Assembly (NCBI RefSeq): GCF_029852145.1
Contig: NC_079974.1
Coordinates: 20,624,082-20,688,081 of the forward strand
DNA from: Microplitis mediator
Taxonomy: Eukaryota > Arthropoda > Insecta > Hymenoptera > Braconidae
Direction of reading: 5' to 3'
Length of the DNA: 64,000 bases
The notes below the pieces were generated by a model. It was not told where the DNA came from. It ran no database searches and saw only the letters and a list, made by a program, of their open reading frames with translations. Position 1 is the stretch's first letter. Each line of letters opens with the position of its first letter. Position numbers and translations under genes: made by a program. This document shows, in pieces, positions 1 to 12,845 of this stretch.

Positions 1-1200
1 CTGTCTAATCTAGTGAAATGCGCTTTAATTGATTCATAATATTCGTTTGTTTAAGAGAAAAACTCGGCCAAAGTTTCCATTTTCTGTACAAGTGCAACAA
101 AGATAGTACTGTTCGTAGACTTGAGTGTAATAGAGAGAAAAGTGCGAACCCCTGATAATGCAAAGTAGTTTACTAATTTTTGTAGATTCCTAAAAACTAC
201 TATCAATTATTTCAAAAAGTAAGTGAATATTATTACTTTTAGGTATATAAATACGTGACTAATTAGTGAAAATTAATTAATTTATGGTATACATCTATTA
301 AAAAGTAATGATTGGTCAAATTAAGAATTGCTATCTTAGATACTGATTTTTCCAGCCGAAAATTGCAAAAGTTACTAATTTTTATTTTATAAATTCGATA
401 TCACTGATCAATTATTAGCTTAAAATATCATTTATTCATCATTATAAATTAATTTACAATATACATAAATCGAATAAGTGGTAAATAATAAAATGAAAAA
501 TTAGTATACTAGATACTGATTTTTTGCTCATAAAAATACCGAAAACTTTTAACTCTTATTTTATAAATTCTATCCCATTGACTAATAATTAATATAAAAT
601 GTTATTTATTCGTTATTATAAATTAATTTATTATATACATAAATCGAATAAGTAGTAAATTTTTGAAATTTTTCTATATTTATTTGAATAGTAATAAATA
701 ACTGTAGTTACCAATTTATCGATTCTTTTTCATATTAATTTAAATATACGAAATTACAAATTTTGCTCTTCTATGTCTATCAAATTTTAATAAAAATAAT
801 AGCCATTTTGTAATATATAATGATCCTGGTTTGATATTAATATACAAATATACTAATTTCAAGTCAAAAATAAACTACAAACTATTAAAATTTTGAGCAT
901 AATTTTTTTCCGTGTATTTTTACATTGGAGTAAAAAAAAATTGAAAAAATACGGGACAAATTTATCATGTTCTCACAGAACGTCAACAATTTGCTGTCAA
1001 TGTAATTATGTTTTATTTTATTGCGTGGTAATAAAATACACTGACCGGAGATTTAGTTCACGTATATATTTTTTATTTTTAAAAATAATTGAGCCAATGA
1101 TAAATTTTTTTTTTATCTATGTATGTATTTATGATCTACATTCTCACGGATACTGCAATGTTGTTTTATTATATTACATTAGAGTGATTGTAAATAAAAA
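1..1200. repeat. AT-rich flank with a ~172-bp duplication
   Basis: I see no gene here. Positions about 285-660 hold two diverged tandem copies of a unit of about 172 bp: the string TAGATACTGATTTTT recurs at 338 and 510, and ATACATAAATCGAATAAG recurs near 465 and 640. The rest is AT-rich DNA with only short spurious open frames. Confidence 0.5.
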
Positions 1201-1370
1201 AAAAGGTAACAATGCAAGTGAATGACAATGGCATAGGCATCTGGTGAGATCTAGTCGACTGACTGCCATGACCTCGACACGACTTGCGTATCATCAAGTG
1301 TCAGTTAAACTCTCTTGCTCTTATCCGCGTTGTTAAGATCTTTCTCTCTTTCTTTCTCTTAACTTTACTC

Positions 1371-1470
1371 AGTATCTTGTCTTGTCTGCGGTCAAAAACC
1401 TGAAGTGTGCGAGAAGAAGGAGGAGCTGAGGGTGGTGGAGAAGCTGGAGGAGATACGAGCCTATGTAAAG
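1371..1470 (+). other. Isolated GC-rich candidate exon
   Basis: A GC-rich block stands out from AT-rich surroundings. It follows a strong pyrimidine tract (about 1340-1370, ending TTTACTCAG) and could be read as an internal exon ending AAG before GTCGTC, which is a weak donor. The frame open across it is rich in Glu and Lys (for example KKEELRVVEKLEEIRAYVK). It ends in phase 0, so it could join the second Oatp exon at 14964, 13.5 kb downstream. There is no in-frame ATG, so a further upstream exon would be needed. It may instead be a 5' UTR exon, a regulatory element or chance. I do not recognise the peptide. Confidence 0.25.
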
Positions 1471-2117
1471 GTCGTCACTCCATCTTCGAGTCTACAAACT
1501 TGCTCCTTCTGTCTTTATTATCAATCCTGCATCTTCACTCCTTCTTCTTTTATATCTCATATTATTATTATGTTTGACTCTGCACTTATTCTATTTCTGG
1601 AATCGTAAAGTCGAGAAGTGTTTAAAATTAATGAATAATATTTTATATTTTATATAATAAAAAATATGATAAATTTAGATGAGTCATTTTGATTTGAAGA
1701 CTTTATTTTTTATTATATCGCAGGTGACTTGGCAATATGAGCACTAGTTTTATTATGTATAATCATCACGACACACGATGTGACGGTATGAGCGCGTGCA
1801 GTCACCGAGACCTTTAAGTCATTTAACTCAATTATTAGACCTGTTTTATATATTTCACTGGAGAGTACTTTATTTTTAGTTTTTACGTACAAAAGTTTAT
1901 ACTTAATTATTATTTTTTGTTTTAATTACTCGCGAGGTCTTAATTATTTAATGGTTATTAGTCACTTATTTTTTTTTTAATGAGTATGTACATTTTGTCA
2001 TTATTTGATAAGATAAAAAGTGAAATTTTGTGGTATTTATAATTCAATTACTCATTTTTATTATTTTATGGAAATATTTTTTTAATTCATTCATTTAAAA
2101 AATTCTATAAATTGTTT

Positions 2118-2712
2118 TTGGAGTCAAAAAGTTGTAGTAAATTTTTTTGGAGCAAAAAACTTGTAGAATAATTTTCAATTCAAATTTCCCACCTTTTTTT
2201 GGAGTAAAAAATTTATCGATTAATTTTACATTGAAATTTGTCACTTTTTTGGAGTAAAAAACTTCTATAATAATTTTCAATTCAAATTTGCCACTTTTTT
2301 TTTGGAGTAAAAATTTTATCGATTAATTTTCAATTCAAATTTGCCACCTTTGATTGTAATAAAAAATTCATCGATTAATATTCCATTGAAATTCGTCACT
2401 TTTTTTGGAGTAAAAAATTGATTAAAAAATTTTAATAAACTTTTTTTGGAGTAAAAGTTCTCGAATAATTTTCAATTCAAATTTGCCACCTTTTTTTTGG
2501 AGTAAAAATTTTATCGATTAATTTTCAATTCAAATTTGCCACCTTTTTTTTGTAATAAAAAATTCATCGATTAATTTTCCATTGAAATTTGTCACTTTTT
2601 TTGGAGTAGAATTTCTCAAATAATTTTCAATTCAAATTTGCCACCTTTTTTGGAGTAAAACATAAATTAAAAAATTTTAATAAACTTTTTGGAGTAAAAA
2701 ATTAATAAAATA
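2118..2712. repeat. Tandem repeat built on TTTTTTGGAGTAAAAA
   Basis: At least nine units begin TTTTTTGGAGTAAAAA, each followed by variants of ATCGATTAATTTTCAATTC and AAATTTGCCACC. Spacing is irregular, roughly 55-70 bp. The open frame across this block on the minus strand is repeat-derived and not a gene. Confidence 0.8.
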
Positions 2713-3123
2713 ATTTTCAGTTTTGAATTTATACATACACTATAATTTTTATTGTAGCATATACTTCTTAAAAAACAATTACCAAATATTTATATAATTT
2801 TTTTTTAAAACAAATGTCTAATAATTTAGATCTATATATCATATCAAGTAACATTGTTACGAAAAATATTTTTAAAGCAGTTCGAAAGTCCGGTTACAAT
2901 AATTTCGAAAGATACTCCGATGACTTACAACTACAATAAACCAGCTAGCAATCTAAAGTAAAAAACAACCAGCCCAGCTAATAATATAATATAATATCGT
3001 CCCCACGTGATCAAGACTTAACTCTTTATATCATATATATATTTATTTATAACTAACCATACCACCTCGAAGTATTACGTGTTCACATGGTGTGGCTAGC
3101 AATAAAACACACATACACCCATC

Positions 3124-3183
<60 letters not shown>

Positions 3184-3573
3184 ATAACAAACTTAGATTT
3201 ACTACAACTGTACAATATACAATCCGGAGAAAGTAAAACGTTATTTAAGTGATCGTTGATTTCCACGTATCCAACAAAACGAGGTTAAGGTCTAGCAATC
3301 GATTATCAAATCAATCCACGAACGATTGAATCATGAATATAAATCACTAAATCATATCTTACAATACTCCTCTACAATAAATTTTATTCTCCTAGATTAA
3401 AATTTGATTCCTATTCTATGAAATAAATCATTTATTCAGGTCATTTATATTTTTCATTCATTTTCATTTAAATCAAACCCAGCTACAGGATGACGTACAA
3501 TTATTTAATTTATCTGCTCTACTTACCACTGATTAATTTCGTAAAAAAACAAAATTATATTTTTATACTTTAC
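2713..3573. repeat. AT-rich DNA with a (TA)n microsatellite
   Basis: No gene is visible. An uninterrupted (AT)n run lies at about 3128-3172, followed by a short interrupted AT stretch to about 3183. The remainder is AT-rich single-copy-looking sequence. Confidence 0.7.
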
Positions 3574-4016
3574 TTACACTGTTAAAAATAATTTGAAAAT
3601 TACAATACAAAAGGAATTGAATTTTCATAACTAGATATTTGAATTGTATTTTCAATGAAAAAAGCTTTAAATTTAATATACTTAATTTAATAATCAAGCT
3701 GGTATTCAAAATTAAGAAAAAAAATATGAATTTTAATAAACATACTTCAAATTTATACTTGATTTTTAAATTTTCAAAGCAAGTATTGAGAATTCTAAAA
3801 CATATATTGAATTTTAATAATTCTATTTGAAATTTCATAATACTTATTTGAAAATTCAAAAAAAAGTATTTGAAAATCCAGTGTTAATTTGAAAATTCAA
3901 AAACGTGTATTTTAAATTCTATACGAAATTAGTAATGAAATTTCAAGCACAAATGTATGTGTTTATTGCGTTATATACAATCTTTGAAAATCCAAACAAT
4001 TTTTTTTACAGTGTAA
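3574..4016. mobile_element. MITE-like element, TTACACTGT termini
   Basis: The left end reads TTACACTGTTAAAAATAA and the right end is its near complement (ATTTTTTTTACAGTGTAA). The interior is made of imperfect inverted repeats such as TTGAAAATTC. The two overlapping open frames on opposite strands inside it are side effects of this symmetry. Similar termini occur at 14608-14886. Confidence 0.55.
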
Positions 4017-5751
4017 AAAAATATAATAATATCAAAACGTAATCTTGAAACTGCATTAAAGAGAAAACGGTTAGTTCATTGTCTGGCGTAAACAACATTC
4101 GTAATTGCGAAAAATCGAGCGTGGAATATTGCAGAGTAGGCGGGCAATTAGCGCAATATACATATAACTTGTTTAGCATTTATGTACATACTCAAAAGTA
4201 TGTCTATATGTACTTTTGAGAATATATATAAATTAATACAGCGGCATCTAAAACGCATAAAGTCAATCCATTTGCTGTTAATTAATCCTACCAGGAGATC
4301 GAGAGTTATGTATACATAGGGATTAATATAAGCGGGAAAAGCTTTCATTTTCAAGCTGCATATAACAAGAATATTAATTCCTCTCCAATGAAAATGGGTT
4401 CTAGCATAGGGTTTTAGCAGTTGCCATGCAATCTATCGACAATCGACTGTTCAACTTTACTTGTAGTCAGGTTAGATTATGAACACGTGGGCGTATGATG
4501 TTTGTTAATATGAAGATGTTTGTACGAGGTTGATAGTAATAATAATTATTATGTTGATCGAGTTTATGCAGTGAAAGAGATAGATACTTAGAGTAATAGA
4601 ATGAGATGAAGTCAGTTGATGTAGATCGTATATGAGTCACTTGTCGCTGTAATTGGGTCGAGACTAACTGGATCCACTTCACTTAAAATCATAGACACTT
4701 TATGTCTAATGTCATATTTTTTATTCATTTTTTATTACGGTTCATATTAGTTTTGCATTTATTTTTGTATGAGTTAATTAAGGACACGTGCAATTAAACC
4801 ACTTGAGCAAAATTTGAAAAAAACTCGGTCTGGTTATTAATTACTTTTATTTTAAAAATAAATTAGACAGCTGATATTGTTATTAAATTTTTAAATTACA
4901 TGTTGACATCTTTTATATCGCGGGTAAATTGGAGTATTGAGGTGACGCTTTAGCTCATGAGTCAATTATTTTAAATTCAAAAATCATAATAATAAAATTT
5001 TTTGAGTTGAATTTTGAATATTCTGCGGACAAAAAATTTTTGTGATTTTTGGCGGCAAAATTTATTTTTAAAAATAAAAATTAAGTAATTTTTTTTTTAT
5101 GTACTTGAAAGCTGTCAGTAGACTTTATAAGAAAATACTTAAACTGTCTACAACTGAGCTTTAATGTTTTTAATGATCAACTCATAAGTGATCGGCTATC
5201 AAAGTCAAAAGTAGGACGTGTTCTTTGATAGGTCATAACTTGCCGGAAAATGGTCGCTCGGAACTCGTTAACCTCTCTAATTTAACGAGGAAAAGTACAT
5301 TTAATAGCACATGATGTTAAAATTAGTGTAAGATTTTTTTTAACTTCACAGAACTGTTCAAAGATAAAATCTAATGTTGGAATTTTGTACGTCATTATTT
5401 TTATAACTGCCTCAATAATTGTAGTTTCAAAAACTTTTTAACTCTATAATTACAAACGAAAGTTCAAAACTTGACAATTCTTGTTTGTTCATTATCTAGC
5501 GATCGATTTTTGATGAATGACATCATTAAAAATTTCCTTTAATTTTTTTGAGCCAAAAATTCTTCAAAATTTATACGCATTTTTTATTGTAACCCGAGTG
5601 AAAAAAATTATTCTTTAATAAAAATTTCTTTTACTCATTTATTTATTTATAAAGAGACCCAACAGCCATATGGCCAATAACAGGGTCACAATAATAATTA
5701 GCATACAAAAAAAAAATCTGAAAACCGCCTGACCCTGCGGGCCAGCTCCAA
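4017..5751. other. Intergenic DNA, no gene seen
   Basis: AT-rich sequence with short open frames on both strands that have no recognisable domain, no coding-like composition and no splice context. I see no convincing element boundary. Confidence 0.5.
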
Positions 5752-6341
5752 AACTTCCCGCTGCTTCCAAGCTCAGGGAGTTCGGAAACATTATTACTTG
5801 TAAATTTTTGAGCTCTTCAAGCTCAAAAATTTGTTAGGCCGGTAAACTATACCTTCACTGAAATATTATAATTTTTGTCCGACGATATCTTTGGAACGAA
5901 TGAACCGATTTGAACGTTCTTGGTGGCAATCGAAAGGGCTCAACAAGGCTTAAAACTGATTACATTTTTAGGTAAATCGGGCAAGTGGTTTATAAGTTAT
6001 ACGCAAAAAACCAAAAACAAAAAAATTTTTAATTTTTATTCTTCGTATAACTTTTAAACTACATGATCGATCTACCCCAAAATCTAATCAATTCTAAGTT
6101 TTGGTGAGCTCTTTCGATTGCCACCAAAAACGTTCAAATCGGTTGATTCGTTCTAAAGATATCGTCGGACAAAAAAAGATCACACACACACATACACACA
6201 GACGTCCATCCGGGAATAGTCAGAATAGCTTCCTAGAACCTCAAAACGTCGACATCTGATGGAAATTCAATTTTTGAAAATCGGACCGAAACCAATAACT
6301 TCCCTTTTTTTGAAAATTTAAAATTTTCTTAGCGGGAAGTT
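5752..6341. mobile_element. TIR element, AACTTCCCGCT termini, copy 1
   Basis: The ends are AACTTCCCGCT (5752-5762) and AGCGGGAAGTT (6331-6341), an 11-bp inverted repeat. The interior has paired segments such as CGACGATATCTTTGGAACGAATGA and its complement, so the element folds back. No coding capacity is seen, so it is non-autonomous. A short CA run is at about 6181-6200. Confidence 0.65.
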
Positions 6342-6459
6342 AAAAAATTATAGGATAGATCACTTTGATTTGTCTTCCAAGAAATAAAAATATACACAAT
6401 AATATTGGAATATAATAAAAAAAATCTGTCTATCGGTTGACCCTGCGGGCCAGCCCCAA

Positions 6460-7295
<836 letters not shown>

Positions 7296-8454
7296 AAAAA
7301 AAGATAACAAAAAAACAAAATTTAAATTACATTTTTGAAGACAAGCTACTAGTGTAAATAGTTACCAGAACTCATGATAAATATGAAAGAAAAATAATTC
7401 CTCACTTTTTAAAATTTCAGTAAAAAATATCGTTTATTTACACGTTGGTTCCACAAAAATATAAATTTATTTTTTTCCAAAAACAACAATAATTAAAAAT
7501 GAATTATTTCATTTTTACAAAAATACTTGAAATATAATTAATAATTCAAATAGACAAAAATTATATTTATACTTTTGTTGTGTTTATTAGTAACACATGG
7601 AAAAAATAATTTATCTTACTTCCAAACTCACGGCTCACTGATATTCTTAAACATATGTACCACGTGGGAGACGTTTCTTTTTTTTACGTCTTCTTTTCAC
7701 ATTAACTCATAAATTATTATAAAAGATTAAACAGTTTCTAGAAAAAAAAAAAAAAATACATAAAAATTTATCGAATTTCTCCGTTAAACAGTTGGATCAA
7801 ATAATGTTTATACAGTCTGCTAGACAAATTTAAATTCCCTGATTAAAATGTTCATGAGTCATTACAAAAAACTATTTAATATTTGCATCGAAAAAATAAT
7901 TTAAAATCACTTCCTGATATTTCATCAGGACATTGCTCTCGAAACTGTATACCGATACGAATTGTATTTAATATATGTATATGTATATTTATTATACGAG
8001 ATGAGAAATGAAATCCAATATATATTCTGTGTACAAGTACATATACATCAGTAAACCGGACATGGCTCTGCATGTAAGATACCTATATACGCGAATCTAT
8101 TATCTATGACGATTTATAACGGATATGGAAATATTCCGGTGCGATTAGGTCACGAGTCACTTGGTACATATACACAGCTGAAGAAAATTCACCTACGAAT
8201 ATACCAAACCCATTTATAAAATGATATTTCTATCTGCTAGAAATTATTCATACTAGATCCATATTTTTACCCATAGACAATCTTTTTATTCCTGTCTTTG
8301 CATAAAAAAAAAGTAGTTTAATATTCATTGAATTTGGAGTACTTAAAAATGAAACAACTGTACAAACATGTTTTAATTGTTGGCTTACGCAGATACGTCA
8401 AGCCTTTGTTGTTTTAAAAAAATTTTCCTATTAATGAAAATGTGGATAAATATC
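7296..8454. other. Intergenic DNA, no gene seen
   Basis: AT-rich intergenic sequence with homopolymer runs. A short minus-strand open frame at 7876-8073 has no recognisable features. Confidence 0.5.
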
Positions 8455-9935
8455 AGCAAAAATTTACGTATTTAAATTTAAATTCACGTTGACCGACATT
8501 TTTATTATATAAATGTATATTAGGGAGGTCGTTAAAAATTAAATTTTCTCAGAAGTCCTATAAAAAATTTTTTTTTAGTGAAAAAATACGTGGGGAATTT
8601 AGTTTTTTCCTTTTTAAGTAAAAAGAACACGTGCCGCAGGACAATCAAAGTTCATTTTTCGATGCAATCGCGGTTTTTTTTCAAATATCTCATGAAATAT
8701 GCAGATTAAAGGAAAAAACCATAGGAACAATTTTGTAGGAAATTGAATTTTTGACAAAAAAGGTCATATTAATTTTTTTCATAAAATGTGTATTTATGAA
8801 GATATTTTAAAAAAACTTTTTTAGATCTGATAAATTGAGCGTTTTAAGAATTACAAATGTTTTTTTTAAATATCTCATGAAATATGCAGATTAAAGGAAA
8901 AAATCATAGGAACAATTTTGTAGGAAATTAAATTCTTGACAAAAAAGGTCATGTTTATTTTTTTTATAAAATGTGTATTTACGAAGATATTTTAAAAAAA
9001 CTTTTTTAGATCTGATAAATTGAGCGTTTTAAGAATTACAAATGTTTTTTTTAAATATCTCATGAAATATGCAGATTAAAAGAAAAAATCATAGGAACAA
9101 TTTTGTAGGAAATTAAATTCTTGACAAAAAAGGTCATGTTTATTTTTTTTATAAAATGTGTATTTACGAAGATATTTTAAAAAAACTTTTTTAGATCTGA
9201 TAAATTGAGCGTTTTAAGAATTACAAATGTTTTTTTTAAATATCTCATGAAATATGCAGATTAAAGGAAAAAATCATAAGAACAATTTTGTAGGAAATTA
9301 AATTCTTGACAAAAAAGGTCATGTTTATTTTTTTTATAAAATGTGTATTTACGAAGATATTTTAAAAAAACGTTTTTTAGATCTGATGAATTGAGCGTTT
9401 TAAGGATTACAAATTTTGAAAATAACATTTTTCTAAGTATGTAGAAACTGCAACAAGCATTAATGATTAATATGTTACCAGTTACGAGGTTGTCTATATT
9501 TAAGAAGAAACGTTATTTTTAACATTCGTAATCCTTAAAATGCTCAATTGATAAGATCTAAATAAGTTTTTTAAAAATATCTTCATAAATACACATTTTA
9601 TAAAAAAAATGAATATGACCTTTTTTGTCAAGAATTTAATTTCCTACAAAATTGTTCTCATGATTTTCTCCTTTAATCTGCATATTTCATGAGATATTTA
9701 AAAAAAACCGCGATTGGATCGAAAAATGAACTCTGATCGTCCTGCGGCACGTGTTCTTTTTACTTAAAAAGAAAAAACCAAATTCCCCACGTATTTTTTC
9801 CTAAAAATAAGCTTTTATGGGGTGCCTGAGAAAATTTAATTTTTAAGAACCACCCTAATACATATATATTAGCAAAAATTTACGTATTTAAATTCACGTT
9901 GACAGACATTTTTATTATATAAATGTATATATGTA
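8455..9935. repeat. 65-bp direct repeats flanking a transposon
   Basis: The sequence starting AGCAAAAATTTACG and ending ATATAAATGTATA is present at 8455-8519 and again at about 9871-9930, on either side of the element at 8520-9858. The copies differ by a few substitutions and one small indel. This is far longer than a normal target-site duplication. Confidence 0.7.
8520..9858. mobile_element. Fold-back element TTAGGG..CCCTAA with internal 185-bp array
   Basis: The ends are TTAGGGAGGTCGTT and the near complement AAGAACCACCCTAA. TA lies on both sides (8518-8519 and 9859-9860), which fits a Tc1/mariner-type target. The arms extend inward through a segment containing GAACACGTGCCGCAGGA. Between the arms lie four tandem units (starts near 8693, 8868, 9053 and 9238, spacing 175-185 bp). 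A related full copy is at 43780-44747 and a truncated one at 21868-22152. No transposase frame is present. Confidence 0.75.
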
Positions 9936-10743
9936 TATAATTTTATAGCAGGTATTTTTCACATTCGAGTGACATTTTTGGCTTTGAATTTACGCCTATT
10001 TACTGACTTAAATTTACTGCAGTGATGCATTAACGTGCACCTTTCTGCAATGCAGTAAAAAAAAAATAATATCACTTAGGTTGAGTAAAATAATATTGGA
10101 GTTAAATCACAGATGTAAAAATACATAATAAAAATAACAAATTTTTTTTTTATTCTGGATATTAAAAATTTCGGTGACAAAAAATAAAAATAAAAAATAC
10201 GAATGCTAAATATTGTGTTGGTAATTAAAGGAAGATTGATTAAAGACTGCTCTTTATTTTTGGCATCGTTCCCAAGTAATCACCAGTGAAATTTTGTTGA
10301 GACCATCTGCAAACTTTACCTTCATTATAAATTTTTTTTTTTTTATTTATTATCATTATTTTTTAAAATAGAAAAAATAAAAAAATTATTGCGGTGATTA
10401 CTTATTCATTTTTCAGTTTATTTCCTTTTCTTGTACTGGTTCTTTGCTAGGCACTGGGTGCTCCTACCCTAAGGTAGACAGATATAGGTCACCTGGACAA
10501 GAAAAAATCGAAGCGTATGGTACATTTATATCTGACACAAATTATCGATTAAATGTAACATCTCAGAAAATACGCGAAACCTTAAATTTACTCAAAATAA
10601 TTTATAAATTAAATTCATTATTTTTTTATCTCTCGAACGTACACTGAATTTTTTACTACTAATTTAAATTTTATTTTTACCAACTTTCAACTAAATTCTG
10701 TCATCAGAAAATTAAATAAATTATTTTGTCAAGATAAAAATAC

Positions 10744-10947
10744 ATGATACTGAAGTTAGCAGACGTCGAGTAATTTTTGAATTTTTTTTCAGACGATAAA
10801 CCATAAAAAAAATAATATTTTAAAAAATTGCACCTGTAGTTTTTAAAATTTTCTACATGTGCATAATTTCATTTTATTTCTTTGCAATTGATTTTTTGAA
10901 AAACATAAATTCAAAAATTTTCAAATGTCTGCTAATTTCAGTAACAT
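10744..10947. mobile_element. hAT-like MITE copy 1
   Basis: 204-bp palindromic element starting ATGATACTGAAGTTAGCAGA and ending with the diverged complement. It is flanked by perfect 8-bp direct repeats AAAAATAC (10736-10743 and 10948-10955). The right repeat overlaps the first base of the mariner-like element at 10955, so this MITE inserted later, across that boundary. Confidence 0.85.
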
Positions 10948-10972
10948 AAAAATACACTGGTCACAAAAATTA

Positions 10973-11177
10973 ATGACAGTAAAGTTAGCAGACATTTGAA
11001 ATTTAAATAAATTTTTTTAAATAGATAAATAATAAAAAAAATATATTTTTAAAAAAATGCACATGTAGAAAATTTCATAAACTATGCATACAATTTTTCA
11101 AAATGTTTTTTTTAATATTTGTTTTTTTGTTAAAAAAAATCAAAATGTTATTAAATGTCTGCTAACTTTATAGTCAT
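10973..11177. mobile_element. hAT-like MITE copy 2, nested
   Basis: 205-bp element beginning ATGACAGTAAAGTTAGCAGA. Perfect 8-bp target repeat AAAAATTA at 10965-10972 and 11178-11185. It lies inside the left arm of the mariner-like element. Confidence 0.85.
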
Positions 11178-11364
11178 AAAAATTAAGAGATAGAAAAAAA
11201 ATTCGAAATTTTTGGGTGATTTTCAACATGCTGTAACTCGGTAAAAAATAGTCATAAAAAAAATAAAAAAAAAAAAGGAAATTGTAGCCTCAAGTTTCTA
11301 GTTTTCAGATCTGGACCTCAATTTTTTTTATCATGCACGGTTTCGGAGTAATCTTAAGAAATTT

Positions 11365-11569
11365 ATGATACTGAAGTTAGCAGACGTCGAATAATTTTTG
11401 GATTTTTTTTTCGACAATAAATTATTAAAAAAAAAATATTTGAAAAAATTGCACCTATAGTTTATTAAATTTTCTACATGTGCATATTTTTATGTTTATT
11501 TTTTTTTTAAATTCGGTCGTTGAAACAAAAATTCGAAAATTTTTAACTGTCTGCTAACTTCAGGATCAT
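11365..11569. mobile_element. hAT-like MITE copy 3, nested
   Basis: 205-bp element beginning ATGATACTGAAGTTAGC and ending AACTTCAGGATCAT. Flanked by AGAAATTT (11357-11364) and AGAAATTC (11570-11577), an 8-bp target repeat with one mismatch. It lies near the centre of the mariner-like element. Confidence 0.85.
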
Positions 11570-12349
11570 AGAAATTCAGGAAATTTTATGCCCTTTAATT
11601 TTTTTTTCGTCGGTTTTCTCAAGAATACTCCGGAACCGTGCATGATAAAAAAAAAGTTGAACTCCAGATCTGAAAACTAGAAACTTGAGGCTACAATTTC
11701 CTTTTTTTTTATTTTTTTTATGATTATTTTTTCCCGAGTGACAGCATGTTGAAAATCCCCCAAAAATTATGTACCTGAAGTTCAGAACGTTTTTTGTGAA
11801 ACGAAAATCAAAAAACAAAATGAAAAGTAAAAAATCTACTGAATCTAGAGTTTTGAAATGTTTTGTACATGCGCTAGTATGTCAGCCGAAAATTTCAGGC
11901 CACCCCTAACTACCCCTTAAGCAGTCAAATTATATAAATTTTTCATTTTCGTTGCATGAAAAACGTTCCGATCTTCAGGTACATCAAAAATTTCGAATTT
12001 TTTTTCTATCCCTTAATTTTTGACCAGTGTATTAATTATTAATAAATTTTACTTTTTTTCTTATCTGATATTTTTTGATACATTTAATTTTTATGTAAAA
12101 TTAAAAAAAAAGCTTCTAAATAATTACCACCCGATGACTTGAATAAAATTTTTTTATAAAAAGAATTATAAATAAAGCCGATAGAAAAAATTGTACATAC
12201 ATATATATTATATATATGTAGACACATATTAAACCATCAGCTGACGGCATAAAAAAATATTATTTTCTTGTTTATTTTAGCGGTGAGAATACACAAGTTA
12301 ACTAGAGATCAATAAATAGTCGGTCGATATTTCGATTAACGAGTATGTA

Positions 12350-12845
12350 ACTCGTACTGTTAGCAATATAGAGTTGTACAAGCACGTGTGTACCCAGCAG
12401 TGCGACAGTTCTTGCTCGGCAGCGATGATATGAGGACTAGTTCGTCGACGACCTAGACGACGGTCTCGTCGTATCGTATCGTAACTCCTTGAAATGCAGA
12501 GCTCTGATCCTTTACTGCAGGACGTGTTACTAAAGTTAAGTATTTCAGTAGTATACCGAGCGCAAGTCTGCCCAGTTTAACGTTATCATATTTCTCAAGT
12601 ACAAGTACAAGTACAAGTACGAGTTGTACGGATAACAGTACGATAGTACCGAGTATAGTTTAGTAAAGTAAAGATTGAACGCTGACTCGCGTGTTACAAG
12701 GCCTTCAAAGTTTTCTCAACCGATGGGGTGGGCACTGGGTCACCATTTGGAGCTTTTCGTGCCAGCAAAGTGCATGATATTTATTTTGTGACTCTTTATC
12801 TTTATATTATTATTACTATTATTATCAGACATATTTTTTTTATCG
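12350..12845 (+). promoter_or_regulatory. Putative Oatp promoter and 5' UTR
   Basis: A CpG-containing, relatively GC-rich segment directly precedes the first coding exon of Oatp. It contains several CGTCGTAT-type motifs and a short (ACAAGT)n tract near 12597-12626. The exact transcription start cannot be placed. A possible additional intron ends at TTATTATCAG (about 12828). I infer promoter function from position and composition only. Confidence 0.4.

Larger units (their letters stand above)
10955..12029. mobile_element. Mariner-like palindromic element carrying nested MITEs
   Basis: The ends are CACTGGTCA and TGACCAGTG, with a TA dinucleotide outside each (10953-10954 and 12030-12031). The arms match over hundreds of bases once inserts are removed: ATTGTAGCCTCAAGTTTCTA at about 11281-11300 has its complement near 11680-11700, and CATGCACGG pairs with CCGTGCATG. 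Two hAT-like MITEs sit inside it (10973-11177 in the left arm, 11365-11569 near the centre). There is no coding capacity. Confidence 0.75.

Noticed and set aside
893..1225. 110-codon plus-strand open frame
   Set aside because: AT-driven composition, no domain and no transcript context.
8690..9420. CRISPR-like array
   Set aside because: Units of ~185 bp have no spacers and the context is a eukaryotic fold-back transposon.
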